Shown one piece after another: positions 1-10,600 of a DNA stretch of 64,000 nt. This DNA comes from Sciurus carolinensis (lineage: Eukaryota > Chordata > Mammalia > Rodentia > Sciuridae): the NCBI RefSeq assembly GCF_902686445.1, contig NC_062229.1, positions 186,001-250,000 of the forward strand, read 5' to 3'. The first letter of the stretch is position 1, and every line of letters starts with the position of its first letter. Made by a program: the position numbers and the translations under genes. The notes under the pieces are model-generated. The model worked only from the letters and a program-made list of their open reading frames with translations. It did not search any database and was not told the origin of the DNA.

Positions 1-700
1 CAGCACCCCCTTGTGCAAACAGATGGAAAGGGCCACCCATCCAGGCCTGAGGGACCTGGGTGTGTGCACTGCCCACTGGCATTGTGGGTCTTGGGCAGGC
101 GCAGTGCTGGGCAGGGCTGTCCTCGGCACTGTGGGATGGGCGGCGGGGTGGGGGACGCTGGGTCGCTGCTGGAGCTGCGGCTGTGCAGTTGGCTCTCCCA
201 CCGTTTCGCCTGCCTTCCCTCATGTCTTTCCCTTGAGTTTTTGACTTTTGCATTTTTCCTTGGCAAACATGAACTCAGTCTTTCATTCTTCATGTTCAAA
301 ATTTCAGCTTCTCTGGGGCTTGTCAGAGGGCGTGCAGATCACGCCCGAACTCAGGTAAAGGGGAAAAACTTAAAAAAAAAAAAAAAAAAAAACCATAAAC
401 TGCTGTCTACCTCTGGCTGGGCCCCTGTCACCCGCGGCCAGGGCAGGGTGGCCTGCGTCCCTCTCAGTTTTTGCAGAACATTCAGGTATTAAAAGGAAAA
501 AAAAGTAAAATAAAAAAATAAAAATATAAATAAAAAGACCAAAAAAATAAAGTGTGATTTTGAAATTTAAAAGAACACTGAAAGTTTACATTTTATAATA
601 ACATTATTATGCAGATTGTATTTAAACTTCAGAAATATTTAAGACAATTGTAACCATGTAAAGCTGATGAGATATTAAAACAAGACAAACTCTTCTGACT
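1..700 (+). other. ARID3A: Probable 3' UTR of the upstream gene (ARID3A by synteny)
   Basis: No coding exon is recognisable here. The stretch becomes very AT-rich from about 480, has a run of 21 A at 372-392, several AATAAA hexamers at about 520-552 and an ATTAAA at 674-679, after which the composition turns GC-rich. This is the look of the end of a long 3' UTR. In human the plus-strand gene just before WDR18 is ARID3A, so the assignment rests on synteny and texture, not on a protein match. The stop codon must lie to the left of the window. Confidence 0.5.
674..679 (+). terminator. Candidate poly(A) signal ATTAAA
   Basis: ATTAAA is the commonest variant poly(A) hexamer and sits at the end of the AT-rich tract. 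It would end the upstream mRNA near 690-705. AATAAA copies at about 520-552 are alternative, more proximal signals. Confidence 0.4.
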
Positions 701-2930
701 TTAAGAGAAAAATGTCTCCTGTGCTGTTTTGGGGCTCAGCACCCTTGGCCTGTGCCACGTGGGTTGGGCAGTCCAGCGGCATCCACCTGGAATGACCCTG
801 GCGTGACAGGAGCGTGCATGGCGTCCCTGCTGGGTGGGTGCAGGCCAGGGAGCTGCTCAGCCCCCTGCTGGGCCCACTGGGCTCCACGCGTCCACACTGC
901 TGCGGGGCCCCAGTCGAAGCCCTGGCTCAGAGGTGACTCCCTGCCGCACAGCTGTGGGTGCTGGGCAGCTTCCGGGTTGTGTGACGGGCGCTCTGTGGCA
1001 GGTGGCCTGCCCCTGCCTCTGTGCCCTGGCAGGAGCCCTTCTTGCCAACTGAGGCAGCGTCCTGCTCTTCTCAGGTCTGAAAATCTCTTCATCCTGTGTG
1101 ACCCAAACACAGAGTCCCCTCCTACTCAGCCACCAGGACGTCACTGTCCCCAGGGTGCGGGCATGTGACTCCCTGCCTCTGCCCCTGGGGACAGCCCGGC
1201 AGCAGCCCGCTGACACACCTGGGGCTCCCTGCTCCCAGGGCCTCCCCTGGGGTCTGCTTTCCCTCCAGGGCTCATCGCCTGCCTGATCCCAGGGTCCAGG
1301 AGCAACATGGCATGGCCTCCAGGAAACAGGCTCCCAAACCGGGAGCAGTGTCCTGGGAGCCAGCTGAAAGAGGCTTTCCTTCCTGTCTGACCTCACTATT
1401 CACACTCAAGGGCAGCGTGGCCAGGTGGGCAGGCCCCAACTGTGGCCACCTGGCTCCCCTGCCCACAAGTTCTGGCCAGGGCTGGCCTGGGCTGGTGCCG
1501 CCCCAAGGCTGCTGCTGTTGGAGAGGAAAACAACTCCCTCTCCACCCACCACAGCCGGCTGGCTCCCGAGCGCTCACCTGTGGCCCTTTATCCAAAGCCT
1601 GCAAAAGGGAAAAATGGCATTTCCCACTCCCACCAGCCCCCAGACCCCCAGGGAGATAAGGACAGGGATCAAAAAAAGAAAAAAGGCCCTTTTCCACAAA
1701 GTAGAGAGTCCAGTCCTGGAGCTTCATTCCTCAGCCAGGTGCCTCAGGGAGGGGGCTGGGGGGCCCTGAGGCCACACAGCCCTGGAATACAGCCAGGGTC
1801 CAGCCCACATGGGTCAGCAGAGCCCAGGGGCTGGGCTGGTTGCAAGGAGGGGCTGGTGGCTGAGAGTCACCTGTCCTCCCTCCGCCCCCACCCCAGCCCC
1901 CGTGTGGAGCAGGGGCTGCCCCGAGTGAGGCTGGGGTTGCTGGGGTGGTCTGTGCTCCAGTGTCCCCGGCTGCTGCCCCACCCCCACACGCTCCCTGCCT
2001 CAGATGTGGGACAGGCACCCAGCTGGCACTGAGGTCTAGTAAGTGGGTGGTCTGGGGACGCCCCCAAGTGTGGCTTTTGTCCAGCAGCTCTGACAACTGG
2101 TCAGTCCTCATTCCAGGAGTCAGGCTGGGGGCGGGGTGACCTCTGACCCCACAAGGCAGCCCAGCCAGCAGTTCCCTGGAGGGGAGGAGGGAGGGCCACA
2201 CTTGCCTGGCCTGTGAGGCGGATGACTGCAGTCCAGCTGCCCAGCCCACTCTGCAGGAGCATCCACACTAGCACCTCTGTTGGGCTTGGAGTCCATACAC
2301 CTCTGCTCGACACCCGCAGGGCCTGCCTAAGATTCTGGAACCCAGGAACTTGGAAGCTTCCAGTCCAGACTCCCCCATGGCAAATATTAGCACTCACAGA
2401 ATCCCCTAGGCAGTACCCCAAGAAGAGCAGCAGCATCTTCCCAGACAGGTGGGGAAACCGGGCCCAGAGCTGGGCAGTGACCTGCTCAGGTGCAAAGGAT
2501 GCAAAATCGGCCCAGGGTCCCCAGCTGTGCTTGGAACAAAGTTAGCAGTGGAGGTGAGTCTGCCATTGCCTGCTCTGAATGGAACCCAGGGTCTCCGGTG
2601 TGATGCGCTTGTAGATGGAGCCACATCCGGGCCCCTGATTTCTCCTTCTTTTTCTTATTTCTCTTTCTTGTTTCTTACAGTGACTAAGAAAGCAGGTACA
2701 GGGCCTAAGTACCATCCCAGAACCCAAAACCAAACACAGTGGCCACGCCAGCCACCCCTGCCTGCATCCAGCACCTTCTAAGAGGAGGCAAATAAAAAAC
2801 AACGAGGTCTGCGGCTGCGGCTCAGAGGAACAGCGCCCCAGCACCGGAGAACAAACAACCCCCCACCAGCCCTCAACATTCTGGGGAAGGAGACAGGAGC
2901 GGCTCCTGGGGCCGGACTCGCTCAGTAGAA
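700..2930. other. Intergenic DNA, upstream gene to WDR18
   Basis: Moderately GC-rich sequence with no reading frame resembling a known protein and no convincing splice pattern. The open frames here are short and overlap on both strands, as expected by chance in GC-rich DNA. A pyrimidine tract at about 2640-2680 is followed by an AG but leads into no recognisable exon. Confidence 0.6.
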
Positions 2931-2934
2931 AACA

Positions 2935-3310
2935 AAGTCCAAACTGGCCACCCGGTCCGGTACGCCCAGCGCCCCGCCTCGGTGCTGCCGCAGGGCCTCC
3001 GCGCGCGCCTCCCCCGGCACGCCGCGCTCTGGCCAGGCTCGCCACGGACGCCTCCTCCCCGAAGGCCGCCCGCAGGCCCGGCCAGGTGCGCCGCCCCACT
3101 CCCGCCGCGGCTCACGCCTGCCCCCTGGCGACCGCACTGCGACCGGCGCCCGCGCCGCGCGCACAGAATTCTACCCGCCCGGCTGGGTCGCGCGTCGCCG
3201 CCCGCACCGCCCGCACCGCAGGCCCCTAGCCGCAGGGGCCCGGCCGGGAGACTCGTTTTCGCGTGAATTCTCCCTTCTCCGCGCGGAGCCGCTATCCCAC
3301 GCTATAAATT
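2935..3310. promoter_or_regulatory. Orphan CpG island with a TATA-like box at its right edge
   Basis: About 370 bases are dense in CG dinucleotides, while sequence on both sides is CpG-poor. A TATAAAT lies at 3303-3309. No coding exon starts here on either strand, and the WDR18 start is 1 kb further right, so this may be the promoter of a non-coding or unannotated transcript or a remote element for WDR18. The composition is seen directly; promoter function is inferred. Confidence 0.5.
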
Positions 3311-3334
3311 GTTACGGGTGGGGGTCTGGATGCC

Positions 3335-3405
3335 GTTTAGTGGCCCAGAGCCTGCCCAGCATGCAGAAGGCTGGGTTGTATCCCCAGCACCAAAAGAAAA
3401 AAAAA
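3335..3405 (+). repeat. ID-like SINE fragment
   Basis: The right half matches the tail of squirrel ID elements (an AGCATGC... core, then CCCCAGCACC) followed by an A-rich tail at 3395-3405. The left part is degraded. Confidence 0.7.
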
Positions 3406-3640
3406 GTCAAATGAAGAAAACCTCCGTTTATAGACGTGGCCTGAGGTTGGCAGCTGTGACCTGAGGCTAGTGGCTACTCGGATGGAGCTGTGACTTGTTG
3501 AGCTTGCACCAACTGGCCCAGGTAGAAAACTTAATTTTAAGGCCCCAGAGGTAAGGTCAAAGGGGAGGTAAACACTGATCAATAAAGTAAGCATCAAATC
3601 TCAATGGACTACGTGCCAACTAGGTCTATTATGAGAGGGT

Positions 3641-3726
3641 TGTTTTGTTGGTTGGATGGTGCTGGGATGGAACCCAAGGAGCTCCTGCATGCTAGGCAAG
3701 CTCGCCACCACTGAGCCCCAGCCCTA
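3641..3726 (-). repeat. ID-like SINE, minus strand
   Basis: Reverse complement of the squirrel ID unit. GGTGCTGGGATGGAACCCAA, CATGCTAGGCAAGC and CCACTGAGCCCCAGCCC occur in the order expected for the minus strand. Confidence 0.8.
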
Positions 3727-3831
3727 GACACGCTGTTGCTGGGTGTGTAGTCTGTTCTACCTGCATTGTCTTCGTGGAGGCCTGGGAGGTGAGTACTTAA
3801 ATATTTGAACATTTTTAAAAAAATGATCCGA

Positions 3832-4020
3832 AGCCAGGCGTGGTGGCATACGCCTCTAATCCCAGAGGCCCCGAGAGGCTGAGACAGAAGGACCGCAAGC
3901 TCAAAAGCAACCTCGGCAACTTAAACCTCTGTCTCAAAAAAAGAGGGGTGGGGGCTGGGGATGTGGTTCAGTGGTTAAGGGCCCCTGGGTTCAACCACTG
4001 GTACCAAAATAATAATAAGT
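3832..4020 (+). repeat. B1/ID composite SINE
   Basis: A B1-type left arm (GCCAGGCGTGGTGGCATACG, then AATCCCAG and a GAGGCTGAG motif) joins a complete ID-type right arm (GGGGCTGGGGATGTGGTTCA, then GGGTTCAACCACTGGTACC) and an A/T-rich tail. This fused architecture is typical of Sciuridae and is the main evidence for the organism. It lies about 290 bases upstream of the WDR18 start codon. Confidence 0.9.
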
Positions 4021-4089
4021 GAAAGACTGGTCATTTGGCCAGAAGGAAATGACCAGATCAGACTAACTACTTGCAAGAAGGCCTCGGAA

Positions 4090-4306
4090 GAGGTGACCAT
4101 TCAACAACTCCAGCCGAGACCCACGACTCTCCGTGGAGCGCTCGCCTTGGCTGCGCCACCTAAGGCAAGTACGCATGCGCGAGTCCTCCAAACCGCCCCC
4201 CCCTCCCCGCCCCGGAGCAGTGCAGGTGCCGCTCTAGCCCGCGATGCTCCAAGGTCCGCGTCTCGCTGGGGGTGACACGCTTCCGGGGCAGTGGCGGTGT
4301 GGCAAG
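4090..4306 (+). promoter_or_regulatory. WDR18: WDR18 promoter and 5' UTR
   Basis: GC-rich, TATA-less sequence just upstream of the start codon. An NRF1-type core (GCATGCGC) lies at 4173-4180. A YY1-type site (CAAGATGGCGGC, 4303-4314) covers the start codon itself, an arrangement common in housekeeping genes. The transcription start cannot be placed exactly. Confidence 0.6.
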
Positions 4307-7300
4307 ATGGCGGCGCCCATGGAGGTGGCCGTGTGTACGGATTCGGCGGCGCAGCTGTGGAGCTGCGTGGTGTGGGAGCTGCACTCGGGCGCCAACCTGC
4401 TCACCTACCGCGGCGGCCAAGCTGGGCCTCGCGGCCTGGCGTTGCTCAATGGCGAGTACCTCCTGGCGGCTCAGCTGGGCAAGAACTACATCAGCGCCTG
4501 GGAGCTGCAGCGGAAGGTGCGAAGCGCGGGACAGGGGCTTGGGGCCAGGGCGGCGCGTGGGGCCTGGAGAGGAGTGGGGGAGGCCAGAGGGCGTTGCGCG
4601 CCTGGAGTCCTAGTTGGGAATGGATGGGGGGTGTCGAGTTAGGGAGCATGCGCGGGGCGGTGGGCCCGGCGGGGCGCTCTGCGCATGCCTGGGGCTGAGG
4701 GTCCAGTCCTGGGCACCCGGCCTTGCTCATACTTAGCTGGGAGGAGAGGTCTCTTGCGAGGATTGTGCATGCGCGAGTGCGGGGAACGCTAAATTTGGTT
4801 AAAGGAGAGAGTAGGGTCCTTTGTATCTTGTGATTTTGCAGGAAGAGGGAGAGGGTCCGAAATCTCTGGGAGCCCCCTGGGAGGATAACCCCAGAGACTT
4901 ATTTATCCCACAAAAAGACACCTTCATTATCTGAACCTTTCCCACCGCGTCTTCTCTATTAGTAGCCCCAGAATGCAGCCCCCAAAGCTTCTTGCCGCCC
5001 CGCAGACCTGCTGAGATCACTCTGGGCAAACGCTGCTCCGTGTTACCTGTCTCAGGGTCACAGTAGGGTGAGCAGGATTGGAGTGCAGGCCTACTGGCCG
5101 TTGGGCTCCAGGTCCAGGGCCTTCGCCTTGCTGAACCGTTGGTTCACTCCCCGCCCCCTGCCCTCCCCAGCGCCTGTTTCTAGCACTCTGAACTTACCAG
5201 TTGCCTCTGCTCACCCTCCCCTGCCTCTCACCAGAAGCTCAGGGTTCTGTCGTGTGTCCCCAGGATCAGCTCCAGCAAAAGATCATGTGCCCCGGACCTG
5301 TCACCTGTCTGACCACATCACCCAATGGCCTCTACGTTGTGGCGGGAATTGCAGAAAGTATATATCTGTGGGAGGTAAGAAGGTGCTTCGGAGTGACCCT
5401 GGGGCCCTGGCAGCTGTGCAGCTCTCACCCACACTTTGTCCTGCTTCCACCTTCCTCAGTACCCTGGAGCCTTGTGTTTACATTCTGCCTGAGTCCTCCT
5501 GGGTAGAGCACAGTGTAGCCGAGGCCCCGGACACACTGCCGTCCTGCAGGGCTATCCCAGCATTGGCAGTGTCTCTTCCAGGCTGCGGACATCGCCTGGC
5601 TTTAAATCATAAAGGGGTCAGGTGATGTTGTTCAGCCTCTCTCTTCTTATCATTGGGAAAGCCAGGTGATGGCCCCACACACCCCTTCACACACCATCTC
5701 GCCCCTGCCCACTCGTCCACTTCTGCAAAGGCCCAGAGGGTCAGCGTTTTGGACTTCTTGTTTAGGCCAAGTGCTCAGCTCTGGCCTGGCAGGGAAACAG
5801 TCCTAGGTAACCTGTAACCGTGGGCATGGTTTCCTGATGTCCACTGGAGGCCTACGTGGAGTCAGGCCTCAGCTGGATTTGGCCCTGGGTCTGTTACGAG
5901 CAGTCAGTTGTGTAGGGTGGTCTGCACCCAGTTTGAGCAGGGGGTGCAGGCGATACAGGGTTCGAGGCCAAACACTTGCCTCTCTCCCCCACCCTGATCT
6001 TGTCCCTCCTCTCAGAGAGGCCAGAGCACTGGTCAGAGTGTGAGAGTTCTCTGAGCCTTCAAAGGGCCAGAGGTGCTGGTACGTCGCCCTCAGCCCACAG
6101 TGCTGGAAAGCGGCTCGGGCACAGAGAGGACCACAGGGATGGGCTCGCAGCTGCCCGCTGGGTGGCAGTCCTTGCCCTGTTTGCCTGAAGCCCAGGGTGG
6201 GCCGCATGTGGGCAGAAAGTCTGTGGTTCTTCCCCCTGGAGAGGCATCGGGGCTCCCTTCTTGCTGAGGGTGGACTGCGGCAGGTGGGTGCTGCCTGGCC
6301 TTGCTGCCCAGCTTCTTGGAGCCTCTCTGAGCAGTGGCCTGAATGCCCGAGGGGTGGGGTTGAGGGTGTGAGGAGGGAACCGGAAGCCGTAGAGCAGAAT
6401 GGGTCAGTTCGGGGGGCCTGGGTCTGCCTGTGTGCTGGCTCCCAGGGACAGGAGGCGCAGTGTGGCCCCATCTGCCCAGCCTGGTGTGAGCTGCCCGCTT
6501 CCAGGTTTGAGCTGGATGATGCAGAGGGCATCATTTAGTCCTTCACAGCCCTGGGCAACCGTGCTTGTGGAGGGGAGAGTTGGGAGAGGAGGCCCAGAGA
6601 AGGGGCGTGGCTTGCCAGGCTGGGCGAGTCTCCTGAGGCTGCCAGAAAGGCACCATATTCGGCTTCCAACAGCAGAAAATCGCCCCCTCTCAGCCCTGAA
6701 GCCCAGAGTCCAAGCTCCAGGTGTGCAGGTGTGGGTAGGGTCCTTCCTGCTGCTTCCATTGCCTGGGGCTGCGGGTGCCCCTGGTGTGGTCACGTTCTCC
6801 TGTCTGCCCAGCACCGGTGATGACCTTCCCCGGCTCCTGTTGTTTCGAGGATACCAGCTGTTGGACTGAGGGCCCATCCTGCTGCACCATGCCCCCGTCT
6901 CAACTGACCACGCACGTCTGCAAAGGCCCTGTTTCTTCTTTTCACTCCTTCCTGCAGTGCTGGCAATTGTGTCGGGGCCCTGTGTGTCAGGCCAGCACTC
7001 TGCCTCTGGGCTGCACCCAGCTTGACCCTGTTTCTGTAGAAGGTCATAGTTGCAGGTCGCGGCCGGGTCGGGGCTTGAACACACTTCAGTGGGGTACATT
7101 TTAGCTCAGCCCTTCCCGCGTGCCACGTGAGCGAGTGGGCATGTCTGTCGCCAGCTGCCTCTGCTTCCTCTCCTTGAGACTGGTCTCCTGTGTGCCCGTC
7201 CGCAGATTTCCAAAGAGATTTCCGCTGTGACCAAGTCTCAAGCTGGTCAAGTCCCAAGCCCAGCCTTCCTCAAGGAACCCAGGCAGAAGCTCCATGCCTT

Positions 7301-10300
7301 CCCTAGGGTTGACCACCAGTCCAGGGTGACAGTAAAGGAGATGCCCTTCCGGCAGCACGTGGGGCAGGCGACGTGACCCCCCCCCCGTGTCTGTCGTGCA
7401 GCTGGGAGTGGCAGGGAGCACTGGCAGTGCTACCCGTGGAGCGTGGTGGTGGGGCCTCACCATGCCCAGGGCCATAGAGCCACCCACCCTGGCCCTGCAC
7501 GGCTGGCCTCGTCCCAGGCAGGGTGAATAGGACTCCTTGCATGTGCTGCTGGCATCTTGGCAGCTTGGAGTGGGAGCAGTAGCCCAGCTTCCTCCCGACT
7601 TGGGTGCTCCCACCCGCTCCAGGTCTCCACGGGGAACCTCTTGGTCATCCTGAACCGCCACTACCAGGATGTCTCGTGCCTGAAGTTCACGGGGGACAGC
7701 AGTCACTTCCTCTCAGGGGGCAGGGACTGCCTGGTGCTGACTTGGAGCCTCTGCAGGTAGCATGCCCACCCACGTGCCCTGGGCCCCAGGCGGGAAGGGC
7801 TGGCGGTGGGGCTGGACGGGTGGGTGTTCTGGGTGGTGAGGACAACTCCAGGGGCCTCCACCCCCACACAGCGTGCTGCAGGTGGACCCCTCCAGAATCC
7901 CAGCCCCCCGGCACGTCTGGTCTCAACACACGCTCCCCATCACAGACCTGCACTGCGGCTTTGGGGGCCCACTGGCCCGGGTGGCCACCGCCTCGCTGGA
8001 CCAGACAGTGAAGGTAGAGCCCTGCCCCTGCCCTGGCCCGAGCTGAGCGGCTGGGTTGTTGGTGGCAGGAGCAAGCCAACCTCCCCCCACCGGTCCCAGC
8101 TGTCAGCCTCCAGACAGCTCGTAATCCCCTGATGCTCCAAGCCCCAAGGACGGCCAGAGAGGCTGGACAGTCCCAGCCTCTGTCTCCTGGAAATTCCCAC
8201 TCAGCCAGCCGTGCCTGTGCAAGGCCCTGGGCCAAGCCTGTGGAGGTTTGAGGGCATCGCTGCCCTTGAGCCTTTGCTGGTAGGGGGCAGGGATTCTCCT
8301 GCAGGAGAACGGAGCTCCCTGCCAGGAATGACTGAGCCTCTTGGACCTGATAGCTCCCACCGAGTAGGACCCTGGGGCCAACATGTCCAGGTTGAGGATC
8401 TTAGTCCCGAGGGCCAGCAACCCCTGCCATTCACGGTGCCCCCACCCCAGAGCCCTGTGCCTATTGGGTGCCCATGCCTCCCACCCCCACTGCCCCACCC
8501 AGCTGTGGGAGATCTCCTCTGGTGAGCTGCTGCTGTCCATCCTGTTTGATGTGGGCATCATGGCCGTGACCATGGACCTGGCAGAACACCACATGTTCTG
8601 TGGTGGCAGTGATGGCTCCATATTCCAAGTGGACCTCTGTGCTCGGGTGAGTGGCTGACAGGAGCGTGGACGACGGTTCCGGTGGGTCCCAAGGGCTGCA
8701 GGCAGCTGCTGCCTGGTGCTCACAGCCTGTCGTGGCCTCCACAGCCCACACAGAGGGAGAGGAGCTTCCAGCCAGAGCAGGACCCTGGGAAGGTCTTCAA
8801 AGGGCACAGGTAGGGATGGGGATGGGGGTCCAGGCACAGCCTGGAGCAGGGGCGTGCGCTGTCCTTTCTTACGCCTGTCTTGTCCACCTCCCAGGAACCA
8901 GGTGACCTGCCTGTCCGTGTCCACTGATGGCAGCGTGCTGCTCTCGGGCTCCCATGACGAGACAGTGCGTCTCTGGGACGTTCAGAGCAAGCAGTGCATC
9001 CGTACCGTGGCCCTCAGAGGTGGGCGGCCGCGGGGCCCCTGCCTGTGCACCAGGGGGTGGGCAGCGTGAATCCACAGAAGGAACAGGCACACGCGAGGGC
9101 CCGTAGCCTCCTGGACCCATGGGCCTGGCCAGCCCACAATTCAGGCCCTGGGTTTAAGGAGCTCTGAGTGAGGGCAGGCTGACCGCTGGTGTCCCGCAGG
9201 CCCGGTGACCAACGCGTCCATCCTGCTGGCGCCAGTTGGCATGCTGAGCTCCGACTTCAGGCCCAGCCTGCCGCTGCCCCGCTTCAACAAGCACCTGCTG
9301 GGCGCCGAGCATGGGGACGAGCCTCGTGGAGGGGGCCTCCCCCTGCGCCTGGGCCGCCACCGGCAGGTAGGCCTGTGCCGCCCGCTCCGCGGTGCCTCCC
9401 TGGTGCCTGGCAAGTCTGCCTGAGCTGCAGACGGCCACTCTCGCACAGGCCCGTGCCCATCAGCATCCCCTCCTGCTGGAAGGCCAAGTGCCTCTCAGCA
9501 TCTCTCAGAAAGACACCAGCTGACTGGCCTCTGGTGGCCAGTAAATACCAGGACCTCTAAACAGTGCAGGGTGCTGACCCTCCTGCCTCCTCTGCTGGGG
9601 CAGTGGTGGGTCCAGATGGTTCTGGGAGTGTCCTTCCAGGGCCCAGGCAGTGTCCCGGCACTTGGCCTGCTCCGTCCACTGCTGCAGGGCTCTGCTGTCC
9701 TGCCCGTGGGCAGGCCTGACCACTGTGGGCTGCAGAGCTCTGCAGGTGGAGCTGATCCCAAGGCTGACTGCCCCCCTTCCTGGGCAGCAGCTTGATCCCA
9801 CTCCAGGGCCCCCTTCCAGAGCCTTCCTGCCTGCTCAGGTGCTGCTTCTGCAGCGTGTGCGGCCCACCGCTGACGCCGTGCCCAGCACTCCCAGCAGTCC
9901 TGGACAGTGCAGACTGGAGAGAGCACCTTGACTTTGTGTCCCAGGTGCTCTTCTGTTTTTAACAAAAGATGATCTGAAAGCCACGTTTTGCTGCCATGTG
10001 TCCCTGCCTGACCCAGTGACCAAGAGCACCTTGCCTCTGGCCACCCATCCTCTGAGCCCCAGGCAGCATTCCAGGTGACCGGCCCCACGCGGGGTGGCAC
10101 AGGCCCGGGATCACTGCGCCCTGTGTTGCAGGGTATGGAGCCCAGCTACCTGGACCGCATGGAGCAGCTGCACAAAGTCATGTGCAGCACCCTGGAGAAG
10201 GTGGGCGGGGCGGGGCGGGGCCGGGCCGGGCCGGGCGGGAGGGGCCCTCCTTCCTTCCTCTCTGACCCCGCCCCTCCCCAGAACGTGCTGGGCGGCCAGG

Positions 10301-10413
10301 ACCAGCTGCGCGTGCGCGTGACGGAGCTGGAGGACGAGGTGCGCAATCTGCGCAAGGTCAACCGTGACCTCTTTGACTTCTCCACGCGCATCATCACGCG
10401 ACCCGCCAAGTGA
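4307..10413 (+). CDS. WDR18: WDR18, WD-repeat protein of the PELP1-TEX10-WDR18 (rixosome) complex
   Basis: Ten coding exons: 4307-4516, 5264-5374, 7623-7756, 7872-8013, 8503-8646, 8745-8809, 8895-9019, 9200-9366, 10132-10200, 10282-10413. All have AG/GT borders and matching phases. They total 1299 nt, 432 aa, equal to human WDR18. The start MAAPMEV is in a YY1 motif; a second Met is codon 5. WD blades are visible, e.g. [20 protein letters not shown] (about residues 271-290), and the C-terminus ([19 protein letters not shown]) is a predicted coiled coil. WDR18 is the mammalian counterpart of yeast Ipi3. With PELP1, TEX10, LAS1L, NOL9 and SENP3 it supports ITS2 removal and 60S maturation in the nucleolus, and heterochromatin RNA decay. 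Family facts are established; the gene call rests on near-identity with the remembered human protein. A CpG-type promoter suggests broad expression. Confidence 0.97.
4646..4774 (+). promoter_or_regulatory. Cluster of NRF1-like sites in WDR18 intron 1
   Basis: GCATGCGC cores occur at 4646-4653 and 4767-4774, and a TGCGCATGCC at 4680-4689. With the promoter copy at 4173 this makes four NRF1-like sites within about 600 bases. Binding is inferred from motif only. Confidence 0.4.
5375..7622 (+). other. WDR18: WDR18 intron 2
   Basis: 2.25 kb, the longest WDR18 intron. I see no further exon, RNA gene or intact repeat in it. A run of nine C occurs at about 7378-7386. The acceptor before exon 3 is CTCCAG at 7617-7622. 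Confidence 0.7.
9931..10022 (+). repeat. Copy of the WDR18 3' region inside intron 8
   Basis: 9944-10024 matches 10544-10624 with one mismatch over 81 bases, in direct orientation and at an offset of exactly 600. The match extends left to 9934 with one single-base gap. An 11-base direct repeat, AGAGCACCTTG, flanks this copy (9920-9930 and 10023-10033), so this is probably the inserted copy and the 3' UTR copy the source. There is no A tail. Confidence 0.8.
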
Positions 10414-10600
10414 GGGCTGCGGCGACTGCCGAACCGGAGGCGGCCCTCACACTTGGGCCAGTTTTATGTTCTGTTTGGGTGTTTTACCCCTTGTTTTGGG
10501 GCCGTTTTGTCTGTGTTGTACACTGGCATTGGTTGTGTCCCATGGTGCTCTTCTGTTTTTAACAAAAGATGATCTGAAAGCCACTTTTTGCTGCCATGTG
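10414..10600 (+). other. WDR18: WDR18 3' UTR with weak poly(A) signal
   Basis: Short U/G-rich 3' UTR after the TGA. No AATAAA or ATTAAA is seen; the only close hexamer is AACAAA at 10561-10566, one base from the consensus, placed where a signal is expected. GT-rich sequence follows at about 10587-10600. The poly(A) site is therefore putative. Confidence 0.5.
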
